Below are positions 1 to 8,154 of a stretch of 64,000 bases of DNA, piece by piece; the first letter of the stretch is position 1, and each line of letters starts with the position of its first letter. The notes beneath the pieces were generated by a model, which saw only the letters and a program-made list of their open reading frames with translations, made no database searches and was not told the DNA's origin. Location of the stretch: contig NZ_CP099489.1 in the NCBI RefSeq assembly GCF_023923225.1, positions 4,340,001-4,404,000 on the forward strand. Reading direction: 5' to 3'. Position numbers and translations under genes: made by a program. This DNA comes from Ornithinimicrobium faecis (lineage in GTDB: Bacteria > Actinomycetota > Actinomycetes > Actinomycetales > Dermatophilaceae).

Positions 1-1
1 G

Positions 2-3000
2 ACCATCGCCACCACCCACCAGTTCTGCCACCAGGTGCTGCGCTCGCTCGGCGTGGCCGGCACCTCCGACGCGTCCGCCCAGCTGGTCGAGGACCTCGAC
101 GACCTCCTGGTCGAGGTCGTCGACGACCTCTATCTGCGCGGCTTCGTCGGCTCCCGCGAGGAGCCCTTCTTCACCCGCAAGGAGGCCCTGGGCATCGCCC
201 GCGCCGCCGTGGACGACATCCACGCCCAGCTGCGACCGGCGGAGGGCAGCGCCGAGCAGGGCTCTCCACCAGCACGGCGGGTGACCTTCGCCCAGCGGGT
301 CCGTGACGAGCTCGACCGGCGCAAGCGGCGCCTGCAGGTGATGCACTACAACGACCTGCTCACCCAGCTCGCCGGCGCCCTGGAGGAGCCAGACTCCCTG
401 GCGGCCCAGCGCATGCGCACCCGCTGGCGGGTGGTGCTGGTCGACGAGTTCCAGGACACCGACCCGATCCAGTGGGAGGTCCTGGACCGGGCCTTCCGTG
501 GGCACGCGACGATGGTGCTCATCGGGGACCCCAAGCAGGCGATCTATGCCTTCCGTGGCGGTGACGTGGTCACCTATCTGCGTGCCGAGGCCCACGCCCA
601 GGAGCGACGGACCCTGCCCACCAACTATCGCAGCGACGCCCCGGTCGTCGAGGCGCTGCAGGCGACGCTGCGCGGGTCGGCGCTCGGTGACGAGCAGATC
701 ACCGTCGTGCCGGTCAAGGCGCACCATCAGGGCTCCCGGTTGGCCGGTCTGCCGCATCCCGGCGCTGTCCGGCTGCGCCAGGTGCTCAAGAAGGAGCACC
801 TGCGGGGCAGCACCACCATCGGCCCGACCCGCACGCACGTGTCGCGCGATCTTGCGCTCGACATCGCCGAGCTGCTGGCGTCGGGAGCGACCTTCGATGA
901 GCGCGCCACGGACGCCGAGGGCAACCCCGTGCCGCCGCGACCGCTGCAGGCACGCGACGTCGCGGTGCTGGCCCACGCCGGTCGGGACCTGCTCACGGCC
1001 CAGGCAGAGCTGCGTCGTCTGGGCATCCACGCCGTCAGTGCCGGAGGCGCCAGCGTCCTGCGCAGCCAGGCGGCACAGGAGTGGCTGGCGCTGCTCGACG
1101 CGATGGCAGCCCCGCACCGCTCGATGCTCACCCGGGCCGCGGCCCTGACCAACCTGGTCGGTCGGACCGCCGCCGAGCTGGACGCCGGGGGCGACGACCT
1201 CGACGACGAGCTCGCCACGACGATGCGGCGCCTGGCCGACATCTATGCCAAGCAGGGAGCCGCGGCCGTCCTGGAGTCGCTGACCATCGCCGGGCTGCCC
1301 GCCCGCGTGCTGGCACAGGTCGGCGGCGAGCGCCAGCTGACCGACCTGCAGCACGTGGGCGAGCTGCTGCACGAGATCAGCCAGCAGCCCGCCGGTGGCG
1401 GCCGCCTCGGGCTGGCGAGCCTCATCGAGTGGCTGCGCTCCCAGATGGCCGACGACGCCCCGCTGGTCTCCGGGGCTCGCAGCCGGCGTCTCGACTCCGA
1501 CGCGGCGGCCGTGCAGCTGGTGACGATCCATGCCAGCAAGGGCCTGCAATACCCCATCGTCTATTGCCCGGCCCTGTTCGATCGCTGGGTCAGCAAGACA
1601 CCGGCCCTCCCGCTGTTCCACGAGGACGGCGAGGAGCGAGCGCGCTGCCGCGACGTGGGCGGCGACGACCCCGGCAACCCCGGGTGGGAGCAGTCCGTCG
1701 CCCGCCACAAGGCCGAGGAGGCCGGTGAGGCCCTGCGCCTGCTCTATGTCGCGGTGACCCGTGCGCAGTCCCAGGTGGTCCTGTGGTGGTCCCCGACCAA
1801 CAACACCGGCAACTCCGCGCTGCACCGGCTCCTGTTCGGGCGCGAGCCGGACGGTGTCCCCGCAGTCCCGGACAGCGTCCCGGTCCCCCGCAGCGACGCA
1901 GACGCCTCCGCCCGCCTCGAGCAGTGGGCGGCCCGTGGGGCGTTCACCCTCGAGGTCGCCAACCACGCACCCGTGGTGCTGGCCCCGCCGCCAGCCGAGC
2001 AGCCCGAGCTGGCGATCCGAGCCCTGGACCGTCCGATCGACGGCTCCTGGCGCCGCACGTCCTACACCTCGCTGTCCACCCCGCGCGACACGGAGGGTCA
2101 TGAGCTGACCGGCGGGGTCGGCAGCGAGCCTGAGGTGGCGCCGCGCGACGACGAGCCGGAGACCCCGCAGCCGGTGTCTGCCAGCGAGCCGGCCCTCCCC
2201 GGCCTGGCCGCGGTGATCCCCGGCACCGACGTGCCCAGCCCGATGGCCGACCTGCCGGTGGGGGCAACCTTCGGGTCGCTGGTCCACGGCGTCCTCGAGC
2301 ACACCGACCCACATGCCCCCGACCTGCGCGCCGAGCTGCTGAGCCACATCCACGAACAGCTCGTGTGGTGGCCGGTCGACCTGGACCCCGAGCAGTTGGC
2401 CGACGCGCTGGTGGCCGTTTGTGACAGCCCGCTGGGTCCGCTGGCGCACGGTGCCACCCTGCGCGACATCGGGCTGTCCGACCGCTTGCGCGAGCTGGAT
2501 TTTGAGATGCCGCTCGGCGGCGGGGACGTGCGCGGACCGGTCTCCCGGGCACGCCTCGGCGACCTGGCGGGCCTGTTGCGCGAGCACCTCAGGCCCGGTG
2601 ACGCGGTCCGTGCCTGGGCTGACGTCCTCGACGCCCAGCCGAGCCTGGCCGACCAGGAGTTGCGCGGTTATCTCACCGGGTCAGTCGACATCGTGCTCCG
2701 CACCGGTGGCAGTTATCTGGTCGTCGACTACAAGACCAACTGGCTCGGCCCGTTCGGTGACCCCGAGCAGCCACTGACTGCGGCGGATTATCGGCCCGAG
2801 GCTCTCGACGAAGCCATGAGCCACTCCTCCTATCCCCTGCAGGCCCTGCTGTATGCCGTCGTGGCCCACCGCTTCCTGCGCTGGAGGCTGCGTGACTACT
2901 CCCCCAAGCGACACCTCGGCGGCGTGCTCTATCTGTATGTGCGGGGCATGTGCGGTCCGCAGACCCCGGTGATCGACGGCTCACCGTGCGGCGTCTTCTC

Positions 3001-3073
3001 CTGGAAGCCGCCCGTGGCACTGGTCGAGGCCGTCTCCGACCTGCTCGACGGCACCGGGGAGGCCGTGGTATGA
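2..3073 (+). CDS. recB: RecBCD subunit RecB (5' truncated)
   Basis: Nuclease-helicase subunit of RecBCD (exodeoxyribonuclease V), which processes double-strand ends for recombination. The frame is already open at base 2 (ATTHQFCHQVLRSLG, a RecB/UvrD helicase motif), so the start lies upstream of the window. About 1,023 residues are visible. UvrD-type motifs follow in order: VDEFQDTD near visible residue 147, GDPKQAIYAFRGGD, TLPTNYRS, VTIHASKGLQYPIV, and LLYVAVTRA. A C-terminal RecB nuclease domain shows VVDYKTNW near residue 907 followed by YPLQALLYAVVAH. Its TGA overlaps the recD ATG (ATGA), implying translational coupling. recC would be expected upstream, outside the window. Confidence 0.95.
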   Translation, partial: TIATTHQFCHQVLRSLGVAGTSDASAQLVEDLDDLLVEVVDDLYLRGFVGSREEPFFTRKEALGIARAAVDDIHAQLRPAEGSAEQGSPPARRVTFAQRVRDELDRRKRRLQVMHYNDLLTQLAGALEEPDSLAAQRMRTRWRVVLVDEFQDTDPIQWEVLDRAFRGHATMVLIGDPKQAIYAFRGGDVVTYLRAEAHAQERRTLPTNYRSDAPVVEALQATLRGSALGDEQITVVPVKAHHQGSRLAGLPHPGAVRLRQVLKKEHLRGSTTIGPTRTHVSRDLALDIAELLASGATFDERATDAEGNPVPPRPLQARDVAVLAHAGRDLLTAQAELRRLGIHAVSAGGASVLRSQAAQEWLALLDAMAAPHRSMLTRAAALTNLVGRTAAELDAGGDDLDDELATTMRRLADIYAKQGAAAVLESLTIAGLPARVLAQVGGERQLTDLQHVGELLHEISQQPAGGGRLGLASLIEWLRSQMADDAPLVSGARSRRLDSDAAAVQLVTIHASKGLQYPIVYCPALFDRWVSKTPALPLFHEDGEERARCRDVGGDDPGNPGWEQSVARHKAEEAGEALRLLYVAVTRAQSQVVLWWSPTNNTGNSALHRLLFGREPDGVPAVPDSVPVPRSDADASARLEQWAARGAFTLEVANHAPVVLAPPPAEQPELAIRALDRPIDGSWRRTSYTSLSTPRDTEGHELTGGVGSEPEVAPRDDEPETPQPVSASEPALPGLAAVIPGTDVPSPMADLPVGATFGSLVHGVLEHTDPHAPDLRAELLSHIHEQLVWWPVDLDPEQLADALVAVCDSPLGPLAHGATLRDIGLSDRLRELDFEMPLGGGDVRGPVSRARLGDLAGLLREHLRPGDAVRAWADVLDAQPSLADQELRGYLTGSVDIVLRTGGSYLVVDYKTNWLGPFGDPEQPLTAADYRPEALDEAMSHSSYPLQALLYAVVAHRFLRWRLRDYSPKRHLGGVLYLYVRGMCGPQTPVIDGSPCGVFSWKPPVALVEAVSDLLDGTGEAVV

Positions 3074-5028
3074 CCGAGACACCCCAGCCCACGACAACGA
3101 CCGAGCGCGTGACGCCCTCGGTGGCTCCGCTGGAGCTCTTCGAGCCGGTCGACGACCACGACCGCCGGATCGCCCGGGGCGCCACCGGCCTGATCGGCCA
3201 GCTCAACATCGCGCGCCTGCTGACCGCCGCCGATCTGCACGTGGCCCGCACCCTGGGTCACGCGGCCGGCGGCATCGAGGAGACCTCCGCGGACGCCGCT
3301 CTCGTGGCCGCCGCGCTGGCCACGCGAGCCGTGCGCACGGGGTCGGTGGCACTGGATCTGGCCCACCTCGACGTCGCCCTGCGCTCCCTGGAGTCGGCCC
3401 CCGAGCTGCCCTGGTCGGACCCACAGGAGTGGGAGCAGCAACTGCGGGACAGCTCACTGGTGCGCCAGGGCGCGCTCGTCGTGGAGCACGGCCTGGTCTA
3501 TCTCCAGCGTTATCACCACCAGGAGGTGCAGGTCGTCCAGGACCTGCTGACCCGCTCGCAGCAGGCGCCTCCCGTGGTCGATCCCGACCTGCTGGAGGCC
3601 GGCCTGAGCCGGGTCTTCCCGAAGGGTTGGGAGGAACAACGCGCGGCGGCCCGTGTCGTCGCCGGCTCCTGGACCAGTGTCCTCACCGGCGGCCCGGGCA
3701 CCGGCAAGACCTCCACCGTGGCCGGTGTCCTGGCGCTCCTGGCCGAGCAGGCTGGGCCCGAGCAGCCGCTCCGGGTGGGGCTGGCTGCACCGACCGGCAA
3801 GGCAGCGGCCCGCATGCAGGAGGCCGTGACCAGCGCGCTGGAGGGCATCCTGCAGCGCACGCCAGACGCGGCCACCCGGGCCAGGCTCGAGCCACTGCGC
3901 GCGGTCACCGCGGTCACCTTGCACCGGCTCCTGGGGCACCGACCCGGCTCCTCGACCCGGTTCAAGCACGATCGGGACCACCACCTGCCGCATGACGTCG
4001 TGCTGGTCGATGAGACCTCGATGGTGTCGCTGACCCACATGGCTCGGCTCCTGGAGGCCCTGCGGCCCACCGCGCGGCTGATCCTGGTCGGCGACCCCGA
4101 CCAGCTCGTCTCCATCGACGCCGGGGCCGTGCTCGCAGACCTGGTGGCGGCCCAGTCCGCACCGCCCGACGCAAGCCCAGCAGCGGCCTCCCCCGACACA
4201 AGCCCATTGGCCGCCTCCCCCGGCGGCAGCGCACCGGCCGTCGCGGTCGCGCGCCTGCGCACGTCGCACCGCTTCGGGGCGACCATCGGGGCCCTCGCCG
4301 AGGCCCTGCGCGAGGGCGACGCCGACGCCGTGGTCGACGCCCTGCGTGCCGACGATCTGCGTGCCAACGACGCCGACGCCCAGGTGACCTGGGTGGAGGA
4401 CGCCGACCCCTCGGCATACCTGCGGTCTGTCCTGACCACCCACGCACTGGGGGTCTATCGCGCGGCGCGCCAGGGGCACAGCCGTGAGGCGCTCGACCTG
4501 CTGGGACGGCACCGTCTGCTGTGCGCGCACCGGGAGGGCCCGTGGGGGGTGCGCACCTGGAACCGCGCCGTCGAGGGCTGGCTCTCCGAGGAGACCGGCG
4601 ACGGCCTCTATGACCCGATGTATGTCGGGCGTCCGCTGCTGGTGACCGCCAACGACTATGCGACGGGCGTTTTCAACGGCGACACCGGTGTGGTGGTCGC
4701 CACCCGCCGACAGGACGGGACGAGCGGGCGGGTTGCGGTGATCCGCGGCACGGACGGCGACCACCCGTTCGGCACGAGTCGGCTCGGTGACATCGAGACG
4801 ATGCATGCCATGACGGTGCACAAGGCGCAGGGCAGTCAGGCCGACGAGATCACCGTGCTGCTGCCGCCAGAGGACTCACCGCTGCTGACTCGTGAGTTGT
4901 TCTACACCGCCGTGACCCGTGCCCGCACCCGGGTCCGGGTCATCGGCAGCGAGGCTGCCGTGCGCGCGGCCGTGGGGCGTCAGGTGCAACGGGCGAGCGG
5001 CCTGCGCCAACGGCTGGCCGCTGACTAG
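3070..5028 (+). CDS. recD: RecBCD subunit RecD
   Basis: 5'-3' helicase subunit of RecBCD, 652 residues. The start is set at the ATG overlapping the recB stop (MTETPQPTT). The frame is open 40 codons further upstream, but that part lies inside recB. The Walker A motif GGPGTGKTST is near residue 207, Walker B is LVDETSMVS near 313, then VGDPDQLVSIDAGAVLADL, and the C-terminal SF1 motifs are MTVHKAQGSQ and ELFYTAVTRAR. An alanine/proline-rich insertion near residues 360-390, between VGDPDQL and RTSHRFG, is probably a disordered loop. Length and motif order are normal for RecD. Confidence 0.95.
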   Translation: MTETPQPTTTTERVTPSVAPLELFEPVDDHDRRIARGATGLIGQLNIARLLTAADLHVARTLGHAAGGIEETSADAALVAAALATRAVRTGSVALDLAHLDVALRSLESAPELPWSDPQEWEQQLRDSSLVRQGALVVEHGLVYLQRYHHQEVQVVQDLLTRSQQAPPVVDPDLLEAGLSRVFPKGWEEQRAAARVVAGSWTSVLTGGPGTGKTSTVAGVLALLAEQAGPEQPLRVGLAAPTGKAAARMQEAVTSALEGILQRTPDAATRARLEPLRAVTAVTLHRLLGHRPGSSTRFKHDRDHHLPHDVVLVDETSMVSLTHMARLLEALRPTARLILVGDPDQLVSIDAGAVLADLVAAQSAPPDASPAAASPDTSPLAASPGGSAPAVAVARLRTSHRFGATIGALAEALREGDADAVVDALRADDLRANDADAQVTWVEDADPSAYLRSVLTTHALGVYRAARQGHSREALDLLGRHRLLCAHREGPWGVRTWNRAVEGWLSEETGDGLYDPMYVGRPLLVTANDYATGVFNGDTGVVVATRRQDGTSGRVAVIRGTDGDHPFGTSRLGDIETMHAMTVHKAQGSQADEITVLLPPEDSPLLTRELFYTAVTRARTRVRVIGSEAAVRAAVGRQVQRASGLRQRLAAD

Positions 5029-5070
5029 GTCCGGCCCGACGGCTTGGGCGCGTTCCCCTCGGGTGGAGGG

Positions 5071-5304
5071 TCAGCTCTCCCCCTCGAGACTGGCCTGCAC
5101 CTCGTCGAGGAAGGCGTCGACCTCGTCCATCGCATAACCGCCGCGCTGGACCGTGAACCTCTGGGACAGGATGTCTGGCACCTGGTTGCCACGCGCGATG
5201 GCGGTGAAGAGCGCATCGAGGAAGTCGTCAACCTCAGCGGTGGCATAGCCGGCCCGGAAGAACCCTGCGGTCCGGAAGGTGGGCCGGCCCTGGGTGTCAG
5301 TCAT
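5071..5304 (-). CDS. Small DivIVA-domain protein
   Basis: A 77-residue protein made of two short DivIVA-like motifs: FRTAGFFRAGYATAEVDDFL and QRFTVQRGGYAMDEVDAFL. This arrangement is common in small actinobacterial DivIVA-domain proteins, which probably act in polar growth or septum placement. The ATG at 5304 is preferred because the longer upstream frame has no family similarity and crosses the neighbouring lipoprotein gene. It ends only 42 bases from the convergent recD stop and begins just downstream of the DUF4333 gene on the same strand, so the two may be co-transcribed. Its exact role is unknown. Confidence 0.8.
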   Translation of the reverse strand: MTDTQGRPTFRTAGFFRAGYATAEVDDFLDALFTAIARGNQVPDILSQRFTVQRGGYAMDEVDAFLDEVQASLEGES

Positions 5305-5305
5305 G

Positions 5306-5695
5306 TCACTGCTCCGTTGTGGTGTCAGGCTCGCCGTCAGGATGCTCGGTGGTGGCAGGCTCCGCGTCATCGGGCACCCCGACCGCGAGCGGCTCGAGCC
5401 GATAGCGAACCTGGTCCCCGGAGACCTCCTTGACCACGACGCGGACCCGGTCCACCGGCTCACCGAATCCGGCCTCGTCCCACAGCTCGACCGTGCAGAC
5501 GACGCTCTCACCCACCGACGCCTCGACGCCCTCGGGACAGCTGACCGATCGCGGCTCGATGCCCTGGGACGCCAGGCCGTCGCGCACGCTCTGCTGCACA
5601 GAGTCAGCCGAGACCGTGCCGCTCCCGCACCCGGTCAAGGTGAGCACCATCGCGGCCACCATCCCGGTGAAACCCATGCCTCGTCTCGTCACCAT
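5306..5695 (-). CDS. DUF4333 lipoprotein
   Basis: A 129-residue putative lipoprotein. The N-terminus (MVTRRGMGFTGMVAAM then VLTLTGCGSG) is a short basic signal peptide with lipobox LTGC, so the mature protein should be anchored to the outer face of the membrane. The mature part contains the DUF4333 pattern of paired cysteines, SCPEGVEASVGESVVCTVE. The C-terminal tail is acidic and threonine-rich. The start is set by a strong GGAGGAGAG just before the ATG. It sits immediately upstream of the small DivIVA gene on the same strand. Function is unknown. Confidence 0.85.
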   Translation of the reverse strand: MVTRRGMGFTGMVAAMVLTLTGCGSGTVSADSVQQSVRDGLASQGIEPRSVSCPEGVEASVGESVVCTVELWDEAGFGEPVDRVRVVVKEVSGDQVRYRLEPLAVGVPDDAEPATTEHPDGEPDTTTEQ

Positions 5696-5756
5696 CTCTC
5701 CTCCAGCCGTCTCCCTGCCCGCGCCCAGGGTAGTCAGGGCGGTCTGGTGAGCTGAG

Positions 5757-6473
5757 TCAGAGGGTGGCGGTGGACCAGGTGGCTCCCGAGTCCGAGACCA
5801 GCTCGACCGTGGTGGCACCGGGGTCGGGGACCACCCAGCTGTTGGGGCGGTCACCTGAAAGGCTCCACCGCCCGACGTCCTCGGTCCCTCCGTCGTCGAG
5901 CCCGAGTCGGCACAGATAACTTCGGCCCGGATCGCCGCCCGAGACGTCCACCACCAGGACCGGGTCACCCTCGCTCCAGCTGCGCGAGACGAACCCGACC
6001 GTGTCGCCGTCCGCCGTGAGCAGCGGTGACCCCTGCGAGGCCACGGGTTGTTCGGTCGCGGGGGCCCCGTCGGGCCGCTCGATCAGCGCTGCCGTGAGAC
6101 CGGCGCCGGCACCCAGTCCCAGCACCGCTGCGGCGGCGATGCCGATCCACGCTGGCGTGCGGTGAGACCGTTCCGGGGTGACCGCGGGGCCAGCCAGGGA
6201 CCGACGTGCAGAGTGGTGCCGTTCCGGGGCGTTGTCGGTGCGGCTCGGCGACTCGTCCTCCAGCCGCTGCAGGACACGGGTGGCGAACCCGGCCGGCGGG
6301 TCCGTGCGGGGGACGGCAGCCAGTGACGCCTCGACGGCGGTGGTCAACCCGTCGAGGTCGTTCTGACACGAGGTGCAGTCGGCGACGTGGGTCAACACCT
6401 CGTCCCGCTCCGGGCCGCTGAGGTGCCCGAGGGCCAGGTCGAGGACGAGGTCGGGGTCCGGGTGCTCAGCCAT
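5757..6473 (-). CDS. Anti-sigma factor (zinc-finger type)
   Basis: A 238-residue membrane anti-sigma factor. The N-terminal domain carries the zinc-binding HVADCTSC motif (H-x3-C-x2-C) near residues 28-35, typical of anti-sigma domains that hold an ECF sigma factor. One transmembrane helix follows near residues 110-132 (WIGIAAAAVLGLGAGAGLTA), and the C-terminal extracytoplasmic domain resembles the RskA C-terminal region. The ATG at 6473 overlaps the end of the upstream sigma gene by 8 bases, so the pair is translationally coupled. Release of the sigma factor by regulated proteolysis is an inference from the family. Confidence 0.85.
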   Translation of the reverse strand: MAEHPDPDLVLDLALGHLSGPERDEVLTHVADCTSCQNDLDGLTTAVEASLAAVPRTDPPAGFATRVLQRLEDESPSRTDNAPERHHSARRSLAGPAVTPERSHRTPAWIGIAAAAVLGLGAGAGLTAALIERPDGAPATEQPVASQGSPLLTADGDTVGFVSRSWSEGDPVLVVDVSGGDPGRSYLCRLGLDDGGTEDVGRWSLSGDRPNSWVVPDPGATTVELVSDSGATWSTATL

Positions 6474-7059
6474 GGTCCCTCCCCCCGGCTCCGGTGGTGG
6501 CGTGCTCGGCGCGCATCCGCCGCAGCCCGTCCCTGATGCGGGTCTTGGCTGTGCCGAGCGGGATCTGCTCACGCTCGCTGACCTCCCGGGCCGTGCAGCC
6601 ACCGATCACGGCCAACACCACGGCCCGGGCCTGCTCCGGGGAGATCTCGTGCAGCCGGCGGACAGCGCGCTCGGTCTCCAGCCGGTGAGCGGTCGCCTCG
6701 GCCAGATCCGGTGTTGCCATGGTGTCCTCCACCAGCTGGTCGAGGAACTCGGCGTCGGCTGGCACGGGGCGTCGGGGGCGGACCGCGTCGATCGCCGTGT
6801 TGCGGGTGATGGTCAGCAGCCAGGTCAGCACCGAGGCCCGCCGGATGTCATAGCTGCCGGCTGCACGCCATGCCTTCACGAATGCCTCCTGACTCACGTC
6901 CTCGGCCAGGCCCGGGTCGCGGGTGATGCTCAACGCCATGCCGAACACGGCGCCCTGGAACCGCGCCACGAAGGCGTCCGCCGCCTGCGGGTCGGCCACG
7001 GCGAGACCCGCGAGCAGCGCGGCATCGACGGCCCGGTCGGCTCTCGGGGCGCGCGGCAT
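6466..7059 (-). CDS. ECF sigma factor, SigK-like
   Basis: RNA polymerase ECF sigma factor, about 197 residues. Region 2 is visible as ARFQGAVFGMALSITRD, then LAEDVSQEAFVKAWR and VLTWLLTITRNTAID; region 4 is SPEQARAVVLAVIGGCTARE with SEREQIPLGTAKTRIRDGL. The following gene is its anti-sigma factor, as in sigK/rskA loci. The start is uncertain. ATG 7059 gives the normal family length, and the upstream codons show poor third-position GC. GTG 7134 has a better ribosome site (AGGAG, 5 bases away) but would leave only 25 bases to the divergent lipoprotein gene. Confidence 0.85.
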   Translation of the reverse strand: MPRAPRADRAVDAALLAGLAVADPQAADAFVARFQGAVFGMALSITRDPGLAEDVSQEAFVKAWRAAGSYDIRRASVLTWLLTITRNTAIDAVRPRRPVPADAEFLDQLVEDTMATPDLAEATAHRLETERAVRRLHEISPEQARAVVLAVIGGCTAREVSEREQIPLGTAKTRIRDGLRRMRAEHATTGAGGRDHG

Positions 7060-7096
7060 GTCAGGTGATACGGGCGCGGTGGCCACCGGGATTGCC

Positions 7097-7125
7097 CCAT
7101 CCGTGGGGGCCCCGTGAGACGTACC
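7097..7125 (+). promoter_or_regulatory. Candidate SigK-type promoter
   Basis: CCATCC at 7097-7102 and CGTACC at 7120-7125 are separated by 17 bases and lie about 35 bases upstream of the lipoprotein ATG. CCATCC resembles the -35 element I recall for mycobacterial SigK; the -10 match is weaker. It would place the lipoprotein under the adjacent sigma factor. Confidence 0.4.
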
Positions 7126-7159
7126 ACCCTCCACGACAACTCCTAGTGCTGGAGGAAAC

Positions 7160-7762
7160 ATGAACCGCTCACACCTGCTCCCGACCGCGACGGCACTGCT
7201 GCTCGCAACAGCCCTCACCGCCTGTGGAAGTGACGATCCGGACCAGTCTGGCACCGATGCCACCTCTGCGGATGAGACCACTGTGGCGGACGCCGTGACC
7301 GAGGAGGCCGACGAGGCAGCGACGACCGACGCGATGACCGACGACGTGGCCGGAGAGACGGGCGGTGAGGCAGTGGGGCCGGGTCCGGTCGTGTCCACCG
7401 CGGAGACCGAGCTCGGCCCGATCCTGGTCGACGGTGAGGGGATGACGCTCTATCTGTTCACCCAGGACAGCGTCGACACCTCGGTCTGTTTCGACGACTG
7501 CCTGGCAGCCTGGCCAGTTCTCGAGGGCGAGCCGGCAGCCGGGGACGGCGCCGACGACGGCCTGCTCGGCTCCTTCGAGCGCGAGGACGGGACGATCCAG
7601 GCCACGTATGACGGCTGGCCGCTGTACTACTTCGCCCAGGACCAGGCACCCGGTGACGTGACAGGTCAGGCCGTCCACGACGTCTGGTGGGTGGTCAACG
7701 CCGACGGGGCAGCGGTCACCCAGGCTCCCGGCAGCGACTCATCGGGCGGTGTCGACTACTAG
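7160..7762 (+). CDS. COG4315 secreted-repeat lipoprotein
   Basis: A 200-residue lipoprotein with signal peptide and lipobox LTAC near residues 18-21, then an acidic, threonine-rich linker to about residue 75. Two secreted-repeat units (PF03640, COG4315) follow: LYLFTQDSVDTSVCFDDC with CLAAWPVL, and WPLYYFAQDQAPGDVTGQ, the second matching the YxFxxD signature of the family. Some relatives are linked to redox or envelope stress, but the biochemical function is unknown. GGAGG lies 4 bases before the ATG. It is divergent from the SigK-like sigma gene and is a plausible target of it. Confidence 0.85.
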   Translation: MNRSHLLPTATALLLATALTACGSDDPDQSGTDATSADETTVADAVTEEADEAATTDAMTDDVAGETGGEAVGPGPVVSTAETELGPILVDGEGMTLYLFTQDSVDTSVCFDDCLAAWPVLEGEPAAGDGADDGLLGSFEREDGTIQATYDGWPLYYFAQDQAPGDVTGQAVHDVWWVVNADGAAVTQAPGSDSSGGVDY

Positions 7763-7869
7763 GAATGCGGGCAGCCCCGTCCAGCCACCGGTGAGTTTCC
7801 CGCGCCACACAGGTCAACATGCCCGGATCGACCCGTCAGGCAGATATCGACCACGACAGGAGCACACCA

Positions 7870-8154
7870 GTGATCATCGTCGCCGGGCACATCACCGTCA
7901 CGCCCGAGGAACGCGAGTCCTATCTGGCGGGCTGCGCGGGCGTCGTCCGCCAGGCCCGAGGGACAGCGGGCTGTCTCGACTTCGCGATCTCGGCCGACCT
8001 CATCGACCCTCAGCGCATCAACATCTTTGAGCGTTGGGCGTCGCGGGAGACCCTCGAGGCGTTCCGGGGCAGTGGCCCTGACGACGGGCAGGGCCAGGCG
8101 ATCCTCACGATGGCGGTGGAGGACTTCGTCGTCGCCGACCCGGGCTCTGCCTAG
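7870..8154 (+). CDS. Putative antibiotic biosynthesis monooxygenase (ABM) family protein
   Basis: A 94-residue dimeric alpha-beta-barrel protein of the ABM/quinol monooxygenase family. Typical features are IIVAGHITV at the N-terminus, ARGTAGCLDFAISAD, and RINIFERWASRETLEAF. Such proteins oxidise quinols or act as small heme or flavin-independent monooxygenases; the substrate here is unknown. GTG at 7870 is chosen because AGGAG lies 7 bases upstream. An in-frame ATG at 7819 would add 17 residues with no family match. It converges with the ECF42 sigma gene, overlapping it by 4 bases. Confidence 0.8.
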   Translation: MIIVAGHITVTPEERESYLAGCAGVVRQARGTAGCLDFAISADLIDPQRINIFERWASRETLEAFRGSGPDDGQGQAILTMAVEDFVVADPGSA

